A stretch of DNA of 50,594 nt from Sutterella wadsworthensis 2_1_59BFAA (lineage in GTDB: Bacteria; Pseudomonadota; Gammaproteobacteria; Burkholderiales; Burkholderiaceae_F): contig NZ_JH815520.1 of NCBI RefSeq assembly GCF_000297775.1, forward strand, positions 66,759 through 117,352. Direction: 5' to 3'. Of the stretch, positions 23,016 to 31,197 are shown piece by piece (the first letter of the stretch is position 1; every line of letters starts with the position of its first letter). The notes below the pieces were generated by a model. It was not told where the DNA came from, ran no database searches, and saw nothing but the letters and a program-made list of their open reading frames with translations. The translations under genes and the position numbers were made by a program.

Positions 23016-24488
23016 TCACGCAAACGGCTCTTGCACAGCGTTTTCACCCGCAATGCGTCCGAACGTGAAGACGTCGGAGAGGGCGTTGCCGCCCATGTAG
23101 TTTGCGCCGTGGACGCCGCCCGTGACCTCGCCCGCGGCGTAGAGGCGGGGGATGACGCGGCCGTGTCGGTCGAGCACTTCGGCCCGCGGGGTGATGGCAA
23201 TGCCGCCGAGCGTGCAGTTGACGCACATGGTGACCTTGGCGCCGTAGAAGGGGCGTCGGGCGATGCGGTGCATGAGGACGACGGCCCTGCGGCCGACGGG
23301 GTCGTGCCCCGTTTCGACGGCTTCGTTGTAGGCTTCGACGGTGGCGACGAGGGCTTCGGCGGGGATCTGAAGCAGGGAGGCGAGTTCGGGGATGGAGTTC
23401 GCCTCGAAGGCGTCGCCGCGCATGAGGGCGCGGTCGAACATGGCGCGCGAGAGCGTGCGCATGGCCGAGTAGCCGTTGGCGTCGAGAACGGGGAAGGCGA
23501 TGCCGCCGGGCTGGGCGAGGACGGCGGCGGAAAGCTTCGAGCTCGGGCTGTCCTCAGCGATGAAGCGTTCGCCCGCGCGGTTGACGAAGATCATGCGCTC
23601 GACGGTGGAGGCGGCGCCGATGAAGCGGCCGTCCTCCGCGCTGCCGGGGAGAAGCTGGAAGAAGTCCATGCCGACGGCGGCCGCGCCGATGTCCTCGAGC
23701 GGCGCGATCAGGTCGCCCGTGGTGCCGGGCAGGTTCGTCGAGCGAAGGTGCCCGAGCCTCGGGGCGAAGCGCCCGACGAGTTCGGCGTTCGCGCCGAATC
23801 CGCCCGTGGCCACCACGACGCCGCGCCTGGCGCGGATGAAGAGGCGCCGTCCGTTCATGCGCTCGGCTTCGACGCCGAGGACGGGGCCCTCGAGCCCGTT
23901 GCGGATGACGCGCAGCACCTTCGTGCCCGTTCTGATCGAGACGCCAAGCTCGCGGCACTTGAAGAGGAGCGGACGGATGTAGCCCGAGCCCTCGGGTTCG
24001 GACGGACTGTGCGTGCGGGGCCAGAGGGAGCCGTAGACCTGATAGACGCCGGGCTCGAACCGCACGCCGAGCTCCTTGAGCCAGGCGAGCGCACGGGGCG
24101 CACCCGTGGCGACGGTCTCGACGAGCTTCGGATCCGCACACCAGCGGCCCGTCTCGAGCATCTGGCGGGCGTGCAGCTCGGGCGAGTCCTCGATGCCGAG
24201 CGGCTTCTGGACCGCGGGGTCGACCGCATTGAAGGCGTCGGCAAGACGCGTGTTGCCGCCCACGTCCTGGGTCTTCTCGAGGACGACGACGTCCTTTGAA
24301 ATGCTGCCCGCCATGACGGCGGCGGCAAGACCTGCGCCGCCCGCGCCCGCAATCACCACGTCGTGAACCTCGCTCCAGCGGACGGCGTTCGCATCGGCCG
24401 CGAGCACGGCGGGTGCGGCAGCGGCTGCGCCCGCCGAGACGGCGGTCTTGAGCAGGGTTCGGCGGTCGATCTTGAGGTCTTCGGGCAT
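23016..24488 (-). CDS. Tat-exported FAD flavoprotein, fumarate-reductase family, non-canonical active site
   Basis: 490 aa. The N terminus MPEDLKIDRRTLLKTAVSAG is a twin-arginine signal, so the protein is exported folded with FAD bound. The FAD motif VVIAGAGGAGLAAAVMAG follows, and LYAAGEVTGGVHGANYMGG closes the FAD site. Active-site residues of fumarate or urocanate reductases are changed: the Arg region reads IAEDSPSSKLSA (Ser for Arg), HHTMGG is NCTLGG, and the last Arg (HGxNR) is Tyr. There is no haem or FMN domain. AGGAG stands before the ATG at 24488; the frame is open further upstream without a start signal. It is divergent from the kinase at 24581, with about 90 bp between, so its expression is probably tied to that two-component system. 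Substrate unknown. Confidence 0.85.
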   Translation of the reverse strand: MPEDLKIDRRTLLKTAVSAGAAAAAPAVLAADANAVRWSEVHDVVIAGAGGAGLAAAVMAGSISKDVVVLEKTQDVGGNTRLADAFNAVDPAVQKPLGIEDSPELHARQMLETGRWCADPKLVETVATGAPRALAWLKELGVRFEPGVYQVYGSLWPRTHSPSEPEGSGYIRPLLFKCRELGVSIRTGTKVLRVIRNGLEGPVLGVEAERMNGRRLFIRARRGVVVATGGFGANAELVGRFAPRLGHLRSTNLPGTTGDLIAPLEDIGAAAVGMDFFQLLPGSAEDGRFIGAASTVERMIFVNRAGERFIAEDSPSSKLSAAVLAQPGGIAFPVLDANGYSAMRTLSRAMFDRALMRGDAFEANSIPELASLLQIPAEALVATVEAYNEAVETGHDPVGRRAVVLMHRIARRPFYGAKVTMCVNCTLGGIAITPRAEVLDRHGRVIPRLYAAGEVTGGVHGANYMGGNALSDVFTFGRIAGENAVQEPFA

Positions 24489-24580
24489 GTGGCTCCTGTG
24501 CTGGGCAAGTGGAAGGGACAGAAAGTTTCGGCCGCATGGTCCCGACTCTCCGTACAATAGGAGTCCGGGCCACACCCGAA

Positions 24581-26372
24581 ATGCGTTCCACAATGATAAG
24601 TCAATCCCGAACACCTGCAGGAATCCTCCGCACGCTCACCGCCATCCTCTGCCTGGCGGCCATTCTGATGTCCGTGACGGGCTCGTCGGCATGGGCGGCG
24701 CCCAGAGTCGTGCGCGTCGTCGGCATCCAGGACGGCATCTCCGATTCGCAGGCCGACTACTTCAGGCGCACGATTGCCGAACTCAACGACCTCACCGAGG
24801 ACCGCATCTTCGTGACGAGACCCATTCCCGCCGCCTCGAGCCTTGACCTCAACGCCTATCAGGGACTCGACTTCGCGATCGTGAGTCCGCGCGTCTTTGC
24901 GCTCCTCGAGCGCTACAACGGCTTCATTCCGATGGCGTCGCTGAGCGTGGACATCCCCGACTGTGAGCCCGGCGCCGAGCTTCGCCCCGTCGTCTCCGCG
25001 CTCGTCTTCGCGACGCCCGACGCCGATGAGGACGGTCTGGCGAAGCCGCACCTGAGCGACATCGCGGGCGAGACCGTCACCGTGGTCAAGGGCGACGAGG
25101 TCGACACGACCTTCCTCCTTCAGAACGAGCTTTCGAGCCGTCGCCTAGCGCCCGTCAAGGTGCGTGTCGCCTCCGATGGCGGGACGCCCTCCGAGATCAT
25201 CAGAAGGGCGGTCGAGCGCGGCGACAAGCTCTTCGCGGTCTCGACCGACCTATTGCGCGAGACGAGTTCCGACCTCTTCAGCGGCTTCGTCAAGGTCGAC
25301 ATGCGCGTCGACGACGAGACGGGGCTCGTGAGTTCCGTGACCCCGATGCCGGGACGCGTGTTCGCGGCGGGTCTTTCGGTCGCGCGCATGGGGCTGCTCG
25401 AATTTGCCGCAACGCTCTTCGCGCTTGACATCGCTCCCGACATCCGCTGGGTGCGTCCTGCGGACTATCGCTCCGTGCATCTGGCGGCCGAGCGCATGCG
25501 CGATCCCGTCTACATGAGCTATCAGACGAAGACGCTTCTCGAGGAGATGCGCGAGCACGCCGCCTGGGTGATCCTCGCCGCGGCGATCCTCATCGGCATG
25601 ATCTGGCATTCGGTCGCGGCCGAGCGGCTCGTGCGTCGCCGCAGCGCCGAACTCATGGAGACGGTCAAGCGCCAGCAGGCCTCCGAGCGCCAGTGCGAGG
25701 CCCTCGAGCGCATGACAGCCGTCTCCCAGATGTCGAACATCGTGGCCCATGAGCTCAGGCAGCCGCTCGCCGCCGTCACCAACTTCGCGATGGGCGTCAG
25801 GCGCCGCATCGCCAACGGCACGCTCACCGCCGACTCGCTCGAATTCGCGCTCGGCAGGATCCTCGCCGAGAACGAGCGCGCGAGCGACATCGTCGAGCAC
25901 GTGCGCGACTACGCCCGAAAGCGCCGCCGCCAGATCACCCCCGTAGACCTCACGCAGATGAGCGCCATCGATGCGCGCCTCCAACGCCAGGGTCTCCTTC
26001 GAGTCCGAGGTGCCCGCAGGCCTCTTCGTCGAGGGCGATTCGCTCGAAATCGAACTCGTGCTCAGAAACCTCGTGAAGAATGCGGGCGAGAGCGCCGCAC
26101 AGGCGGACGGGGTGCCCCGCGTCGTTTTGGCGGGCGAAAGGATAGGCGATGAAGTCGTCATCACCGTCACCGACAACGGTCCCGTGAGGACGAAGGCCGA
26201 GATCGACGCCTTCCTCGTTCCTCTCAGGAGCGAGAAGTCGGGCGGCCTCGGACTCGGCCTTGCGATCGTTCGCCGCATCATCGAGGCCTACGGCGGTACG
26301 ATCGTCTTCGACGTCGTCGAGCCGCAGGGCGTCAGGGTGGAGGCGAGGCTTCCCGCCCGCCCCGATCTCTGA
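24581..26372 (+). pseudogene. sensor histidine kinase with periplasmic domain, frameshifted
   Basis: Signal peptide (TAILCLAAILMSVTGSSAWA), PhnD/TtrS-like periplasmic domain (about residues 40-300), membrane helix WVILAAAILIGMIWHSVAAE, and the H-box IVAHELRQPLAAVTNFAMG lie in one frame up to about 25960. The N-box ELVLRNLVKNAGESAAQ, VTDNGP and the G-box KSGGLGLGLAIVRRIIEAYGG lie in the frame opened at 25971. Joining ...QITPVDLTQ to RASNARVSFESEV needs a shift of +1 (or -2/-5) in 25945-25985, a GCG-rich spot. As read, the kinase lacks its ATP-binding domain. Real mutation, sequence error or programmed shift cannot be told apart. Start could be 24581 or 24593. It is upstream of its regulator at 26398 and divergent from the Tat flavoprotein. 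Confidence 0.8.
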
Positions 26373-26397
26373 GCCTCAACACCAAGAAAATCGAATC

Positions 26398-27072
26398 ATG
26401 GAAAAGATCAATCTTTCGGATCTCCTTGAACCGGAGCACATGGATCCCGTCAAGCGCATCGCGCTCATTCGCATCGTCGACGACGACGGCGGCGTGCGCG
26501 AGTCCTACAAGTTCCTGATTGAAAGCGAGGGCTGGCGCGTGAAGACCTACCCGAGCGCCGAGGCCTTCCTCGAGGAGGACGACCCGACGGTGCCGGGCTG
26601 CGGCGTCTTCGACGTCCGCATGACGGGCATCACGGGCATGGAGCTGCACCAGAAGCTCATCGAGCTCGCAAACCGCCTGCCCGTCATCTTCGTGAGCGCC
26701 CACGGCGACATCGAGATGGCCGTCAAGGCGATGAGGCGCGGCGCGGTGGACTTCCTCACGAAGCCCGTCGTCGACGAGAAGCTCCTCTCCTCGATCGACC
26801 GCGCCGTCGCAAGAAGCTGCGAGGAAGCGGCCGAGGCCGAAACGGTCCGCGAACTTGCGGGCCTCTGGCAGGCGCTCAGTCCCCGCGAGTGCCAGGTCGC
26901 GCAGCTCGCCGCCGAGGGCCTCACCACGAAGGCCGTCTCCGACGTACTCGGCATCGCCGAGCGCACCGCACAGGTCCACGTCGCCCACGTCTGCTCGAAG
27001 CTCGGCGTTGAGAACGCCGTGGGTGTCGCGCAGATCATCGCGCGCCTGCGCGCCCGCGGAGTCCTGCAGTGA
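26398..27072 (+). CDS. LuxR/FixJ-family response regulator
   Basis: 224 aa, the same family as the regulator at 6052. The receiver shows IRIVDDDGGVRESYKF, phospho-Asp region CGVFDVRMTGITGMEL, VIFVSAHGD, and LTKPVVDEKL. The LuxR helix-turn-helix reads LSPRECQVAQLAAEGLTTKAVSDVLGIAERTAQVHVAHVCSKLG. The longer open frame upstream belongs to overlap with the kinase end; the ATG at 26398 follows the kinase stop by 25 bp. Its last codons overlap the GTG of the next flavoprotein gene (GTGA), so regulator and flavoprotein are translationally coupled. The cognate kinase is the frameshifted gene just upstream. If that kinase is dead, the regulator may be uncontrolled or served by another kinase such as that at 2716. 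Confidence 0.92.
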   Translation: MEKINLSDLLEPEHMDPVKRIALIRIVDDDGGVRESYKFLIESEGWRVKTYPSAEAFLEEDDPTVPGCGVFDVRMTGITGMELHQKLIELANRLPVIFVSAHGDIEMAVKAMRRGAVDFLTKPVVDEKLLSSIDRAVARSCEEAAEAETVRELAGLWQALSPRECQVAQLAAEGLTTKAVSDVLGIAERTAQVHVAHVCSKLGVENAVGVAQIIARLRARGVLQ

Positions 27073-28358
27073 AGCGGCTCCTCAGATCCGACGGCTTCGA
27101 CGTCATCGTCGTGGGCTCGGGACTTGCGGGCCTCTCCGCCGCGCTCACCGTCGCCGAGTTCGGCTACAGTCCCGTCATCCTCGAGAAGGCCTGCGAGCCC
27201 GGCGGCCTCACCCGCCGCGCCTACGGCTTCTTCAACGCCGCGGACGCCCGCAGGCAGATTGCGCTCGGCATTGACGACAGTCCCGAGAAGCACCTGAGGC
27301 AGGCCCTCGAAGTCTCGAGGGGCAAGGCCCGCGAGCCGCTGATGCGCACGCTCTGCTATGAGGCGTACTCGACGCTCCAGTGGCTCGAGGCGCTCGGGCT
27401 TGAGTTCGAGCCCGGCATCCGCCGCGTACTGGGCGGCGTCTATCCGCGCACGCACATGCCCCTGAGGGGCGCGGGCGAGGCCTATCTGAGCGCGCTGCGC
27501 TCCGCCCTCAGGCCCTTCGGCGTTCCCATCGTCTGCAATGCTGAGGTGACGGCGCTCAGAAAGTCGGGCGACGCCGTGACGGGCGTCGAGGGGCTGCTTT
27601 CGGGCGAGCCTTTCAGGCTCACCTCGAGGCTCGGCGTCGTGCTCGCGGGCGGCGGCTTCTCTCGGAACATGGAGATGATGCGGCTTTATGCGCCGGGCCT
27701 CTCCGACGTTCTCCCCGCCCTTGACGAAGGTGCGGACGGGAGTCTCATTCAGGCCGCTGCCGACATCGGCGCGGCGCTCGTGGGCATGTCCTATTTCGAG
27801 GTCCGACTCTTTGCGTCCACGCTCGGTCTTCCGGGGGATCCGTCCGACTACATCCTCGTCAACGCGCGAGGCGAACGCTTCATGCGCGAGGACCGTCGCC
27901 GATCCACGCTCGCCGAGGCCGTCGTCAGACAGCCGGACGGCATGGCCTGGATGGTGATCAATGCACCGGGCGCCGAACCCCTCAGGCCCACGACGGCCTT
28001 CAGGGAGACGGTCATCGCGACGATCTCGGGTTACAACGACTGCATTCGTACGAAGGAAAGGGATTCCCTCGGACGCGATCCCCTCACGATGAGGCCGATC
28101 GGTCCGGGCGTCGAGATCAGGCCCGTTCTGCCGAGAATCCTCTGGTCCTACGGCGGTCTCGAGATCAACGAGAAGGCCGAGGTGATCGACCGCAGGGGCA
28201 GACCCATGAAGGGACTTGCGGCCGCGGGCGACATTACGGGCGGCATTCACGGCGAACACGCCCTCATGGGCGACATGCTCGCGTCGGCTGCGGTCTTCGG
28301 ACGAATCGCGGCGAGAACACTCGTGAAGAACGGCAGGGCCGTCAAGCGTAAGGACTGA
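27069..28358 (+). CDS. cytoplasmic FAD flavoprotein of the fumarate-reductase family, divergent
   Basis: 429 aa, starting at GTG overlapping the regulator's stop. There is no signal peptide: the FAD motif DVIVVGSGLAGLSAALTVAEFG begins at residue 10, so the protein should stay in the cytoplasm. The C-terminal FAD region reads GLAAAGDITGGIHGEHALMG. Compared with fumarate and urocanate reductases, the proton-relay Arg seems kept (REDRRRSTLAEAV). HHTMGG is replaced by LWSYGG, and the second substrate Arg by Ala (HGEHALMG). It is the smallest and most divergent of the four flavoproteins here. Coupling to a regulator gene is odd for a respiratory enzyme: it might act on the same ligand inside the cell or tune signalling. 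That is inference; the reaction is unknown. Confidence 0.8.
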   Translation: MKRLLRSDGFDVIVVGSGLAGLSAALTVAEFGYSPVILEKACEPGGLTRRAYGFFNAADARRQIALGIDDSPEKHLRQALEVSRGKAREPLMRTLCYEAYSTLQWLEALGLEFEPGIRRVLGGVYPRTHMPLRGAGEAYLSALRSALRPFGVPIVCNAEVTALRKSGDAVTGVEGLLSGEPFRLTSRLGVVLAGGGFSRNMEMMRLYAPGLSDVLPALDEGADGSLIQAAADIGAALVGMSYFEVRLFASTLGLPGDPSDYILVNARGERFMREDRRRSTLAEAVVRQPDGMAWMVINAPGAEPLRPTTAFRETVIATISGYNDCIRTKERDSLGRDPLTMRPIGPGVEIRPVLPRILWSYGGLEINEKAEVIDRRGRPMKGLAAAGDITGGIHGEHALMGDMLASAAVFGRIAARTLVKNGRAVKRKD

Positions 28359-28386
28359 GGGACGGACGGCGAAGAAACGCAGGAAG

Positions 28387-28420
28387 AAGGGCACGGCTCG
28401 AATCGAGTCCGCGCCCTTGT
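28387..28420 (+). terminator. probable terminator of the regulator/flavoprotein operon
   Basis: Stem AAGGGC/GCCCTT (28387-28392 with 28413-28418) with an inner CTCGA/TCGAG stem; the T-run is poor. A second imperfect stem at 28448-28470 may serve the convergent porin gene. Confidence 0.5.
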
Positions 28421-28486
28421 CAGTGTGCTCGGCATGGGCACGTTCTAAGCCGGGAGCAGGCCCGGGCTTCGGAGAGACGCTCGGGA

Positions 28487-29686
28487 TCAGAAGTGGTGCA
28501 CGAGCCCCGCGCCTACGTCCCAGGCCTTCGTCGGATCCTTTTCGAATTCGCGGGCCTTCTTGTAGAGACCGCCGCTCTGGGAGGTGCTTGCGGACGCCCA
28601 GAAGTGCGTGCGCTTGCTCAGGTAGTAGCGGTAGATCGTCGCGGGAATGACGCGCCAACCTTCGCGGTCGCCGTCGACGGCGCTGTCGCCCTTGTATTCG
28701 ACCTTGTTGCCCATGAGAACGATCGAGATCTTCTGGGCGCCGAAGCGCTTGGAGAAGCCGAGCGAGAGCGCGTGCGTGTCGACGCCGCGTTCGGACTTGG
28801 CGATGCCCGGGCCGCCGGCGGCGGCCGGCGTGAAGTAGTTGAAGTAGCTGCCGCCGAGCGCGCGGCCGTCACGAACGAACTGATAGCCGAAGTGCAGGCC
28901 CATCGTGGGTTCGGGCCAGTAGCTGCCCAGAAGCGCGATGCCGTATTCGTCATTAGGTGTGACGGTCGCCGTCTTCAGCGAGTCGCTGTCGATGTAGGTC
29001 GGAATGACCGCGAACTTGAAGCTCTCGCCGATGTAGGTGAGGGCGAGCGCGCTGAACTGGTCGCTCTTGCCGCGGCTCACGGAGTCGTCGTCACGGCCGT
29101 TCGAATACATGGCGGCGACGTGGAAGCCGTTGACGCGGGGCGAGTTGTAGATGACCGAATTGTTGTAGTAGTAGCCCGAGGAGAAGATCGGCGTGAGGCC
29201 GGCGTTCGGGAAGTTCGTGCCCATGGGCGACGGGTTGATGTGCGGGCACAGACCGAAGTCGCCGTTGCCCGAGAAGATGTTCGCAAGACGTCCTGCGGCG
29301 AGCTCGCCCCATTCGCCGCCCACGGCGACGAAGGCTTCGTTGAAGAGAATCGGATCCCCGGACGTGTTCTTGTTGTTGAATTCGCCGCTGTCGGGCTTGA
29401 AGGGCGCGGAGAGCTTCAGACGGACGTAGTTGCCGCCGTGGAGGTTTTCACGGGCGCGCAGGTGGAAGGCCGAGGTTTCGTCACCGTTGGGCATCATGCG
29501 GGCGCTCGTGGTGCCGTTGGCGTGATGGATCTGGAAGCCGGTGTCGATGAGGCCGTGGATGCTGAAGCCTTCCTGGAGGGCGGGAGCGGGGAGGTTGATG
29601 CCGGGGCCGCCGGCGAAGGCCGCGCCGGCGAAAGCCATGGCGACGGCGGCGGCAAGGGCGCCGCGGGTGCAGAGAACGGGGTCCAT
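28487..29686 (-). CDS. general outer-membrane porin (Gram-negative porin family)
   Basis: 399 aa. A Sec signal peptide (ALAAAVAMAFAGAAFAGG) is followed by alternating beta strands and a C-terminal Phe (GAGLVHHF), the sign for outer-membrane insertion. The pattern SIHGLIDTGFQIHH, then RLKLSAPFKPDSGEF, and GELAAGRLANIFSG is typical of betaproteobacterial trimeric porins. It probably admits small anionic solutes. It is convergent with the regulator/flavoprotein operon and transcribed alone from about 200 bp of upstream sequence, in which I see no clear operator. Confidence 0.88.
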   Translation of the reverse strand: MDPVLCTRGALAAAVAMAFAGAAFAGGPGINLPAPALQEGFSIHGLIDTGFQIHHANGTTSARMMPNGDETSAFHLRARENLHGGNYVRLKLSAPFKPDSGEFNNKNTSGDPILFNEAFVAVGGEWGELAAGRLANIFSGNGDFGLCPHINPSPMGTNFPNAGLTPIFSSGYYYNNSVIYNSPRVNGFHVAAMYSNGRDDDSVSRGKSDQFSALALTYIGESFKFAVIPTYIDSDSLKTATVTPNDEYGIALLGSYWPEPTMGLHFGYQFVRDGRALGGSYFNYFTPAAAGGPGIAKSERGVDTHALSLGFSKRFGAQKISIVLMGNKVEYKGDSAVDGDREGWRVIPATIYRYYLSKRTHFWASASTSQSGGLYKKAREFEKDPTKAWDVGAGLVHHF

Positions 29687-29887
29687 GATGGTCTAATCCT
29701 TGTGTGTTGGTTGGGTCGCAAAAACGAGGGGGCGCCTGCGTTTGCAGGCGGCCTGAGTTTGGTCGGCCGTTTTTGCGACAAAACGAAGACTAGAGAATGC
29801 TGTGGGCCCTGTCTCTTGTGAGGATTCCCGTGCCGATTGTCTGAAAGCGATGTTGTGTTTCTCGAAAATCGGCAAATCCTCGGGAAA

Positions 29888-30846
29888 CTACGAAGTCGGA
29901 TATTGGAAGGTCGGACCCTCCTTTTCCTCATGAAAGACGTACACGAAGAGTGCCATCACCCAGCGAAGCAACGTGTCGCCGTCGTTGCGTTCGTGCCAGA
30001 GAAGGTGCGGCCTGTGCACCATGCCCGAGAAGATGGGCGAGAGCGCCGAAATGGCGATGCCCGCGTCCTGCGCGCCGCGGATCAGGACTTCTCGGGCATG
30101 ATGCCCACGAGGTCCGTCGCCGCAATGAGCGCGGGCTGAGGCAGGATGTAGGCCGAGCGGACCTGCGTGCGGCCGGGCAGGTTGCGGCGCGCTTGGTCGG
30201 TGTGAGCCGGCGGGGCGATCCCGCTCCCGGGCGGAACGTGCACGCTGATGTTGGGCCAGCGCGCGAGGTCCTCCTCGGTGAGCTTCCTTTCGGCGTGGTA
30301 GATCGCCTCGAGCGGATGCCCGCGGCGCACGACGTAGCGGTACGGCGACTCGAGAATGCGCACGCTGCGGATCCCGGGCGACGTCTTTTCCGTCGGGAAG
30401 ATGCCGAAGTCGATTTCGCCCGTGCTCAGCTTGCCGACGAGGTCCGATTCGATTGGCAGGATCTGGAAGTCGAGATGCGGCGCCTTGTCAATGATGGCGG
30501 GAATCACCTTCGTGAGAATCGAAACCGCGCCGAAGTCTGCGCAGGCGATGCGGATGAGGCGCTGGGCCTGCGCGGGATCGAAGACGGGAGGCTCGAACAG
30601 GTCGTCGAAGCCGTCAAGCAGCATGATCGCCTTGGGCAGAAGGGCCATGGCGCCCGGCGTGGGCATGAGGCCGTTGCGGCTGCGTACGAAGAGCGGCTCT
30701 CCGAAGGTCTCGCGAAGGTGCGTGAGCATGCGGCAGGCGGACGACAGGCTGAGGTTGAGCTTTTGGGCGCTGACGGTCAGGGACTGAAGGCGGCAGAGCG
30801 TCACGAAGAAGAGAAGGTCCTGCTGGCTCAGGGAGGACTGAATCAT
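29888..30846 (-). pseudogene. LysR-family regulator, frameshifted near its C terminus
   Basis: The main frame (30082-30846, 254 aa) has a LysR helix-turn-helix (LLFFVTLCRLQSLTVSAQKLNLSLSSACRMLTHLRETFGEPLFVR) and most of the effector domain. It stops after DLVGIMPEKS. In the neighbouring frame the protein continues as VLIRGAQDAGIAISALSPIF, then HLLWHERNDGDTLLRWVMALF (a typical LysR C-terminal block), ending at a stop at 29888. A one-base loss at about 30085-30095 explains this. The last ~65 residues would be missing or changed. It is divergent from assT and is its natural candidate regulator. Sequence error is possible. Confidence 0.8.
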
Positions 30847-31197
30847 GGTGCTGGTCCCGGGCTGAAAAAAAAAAACGACGTTCGGGTGGATGCTCCGAAC
30901 TCCTTCTGCGGCAGGTGCTTTGATGGATCCATGAGGTTAGCACGAAGCGTTTCTCCGGTGTGGGCGAGCCGGTTGGGAATAACCCGAACGGCGCGCACGA
31001 AATCGCCAGATCTGACAAAAGGCTCATGGCCGAATTCGCAAAATGGAGGAGGAATGAGCTTATGGAAGGCAGAAAACACGCTCTGTAACATTCGGAACGT
31101 AGGGCGGCGGCTTGACTCGTCCCGCCTCATCCGACCAGTGCGTCGGGCGTTTCGCGGATGCGGACGTCCGCGCGACATTCACAAAGGAATAGAGAAG
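30847..31197. promoter_or_regulatory. LysR-assT divergent promoter region with A11 tract
   Basis: About 350 bp without a gene. A run of 11 A (30865-30875; T11 on the LysR strand) sits 18 bp before the LysR start codon, where length changes could alter spacing or translation. The assT side has an AAAGGAAT ribosome binding site at about 31183. No clear LysR box (T-N11-A) could be fixed by eye. Confidence 0.45.

Noticed and set aside
23016-28358. Calling the flavoproteins at 6831, 23016 and 27069 fumarate reductases
   Set aside because: The fold fits, but the catalytic Arg/His residues needed for fumarate are replaced in each, so a substrate-specific name is not supported.
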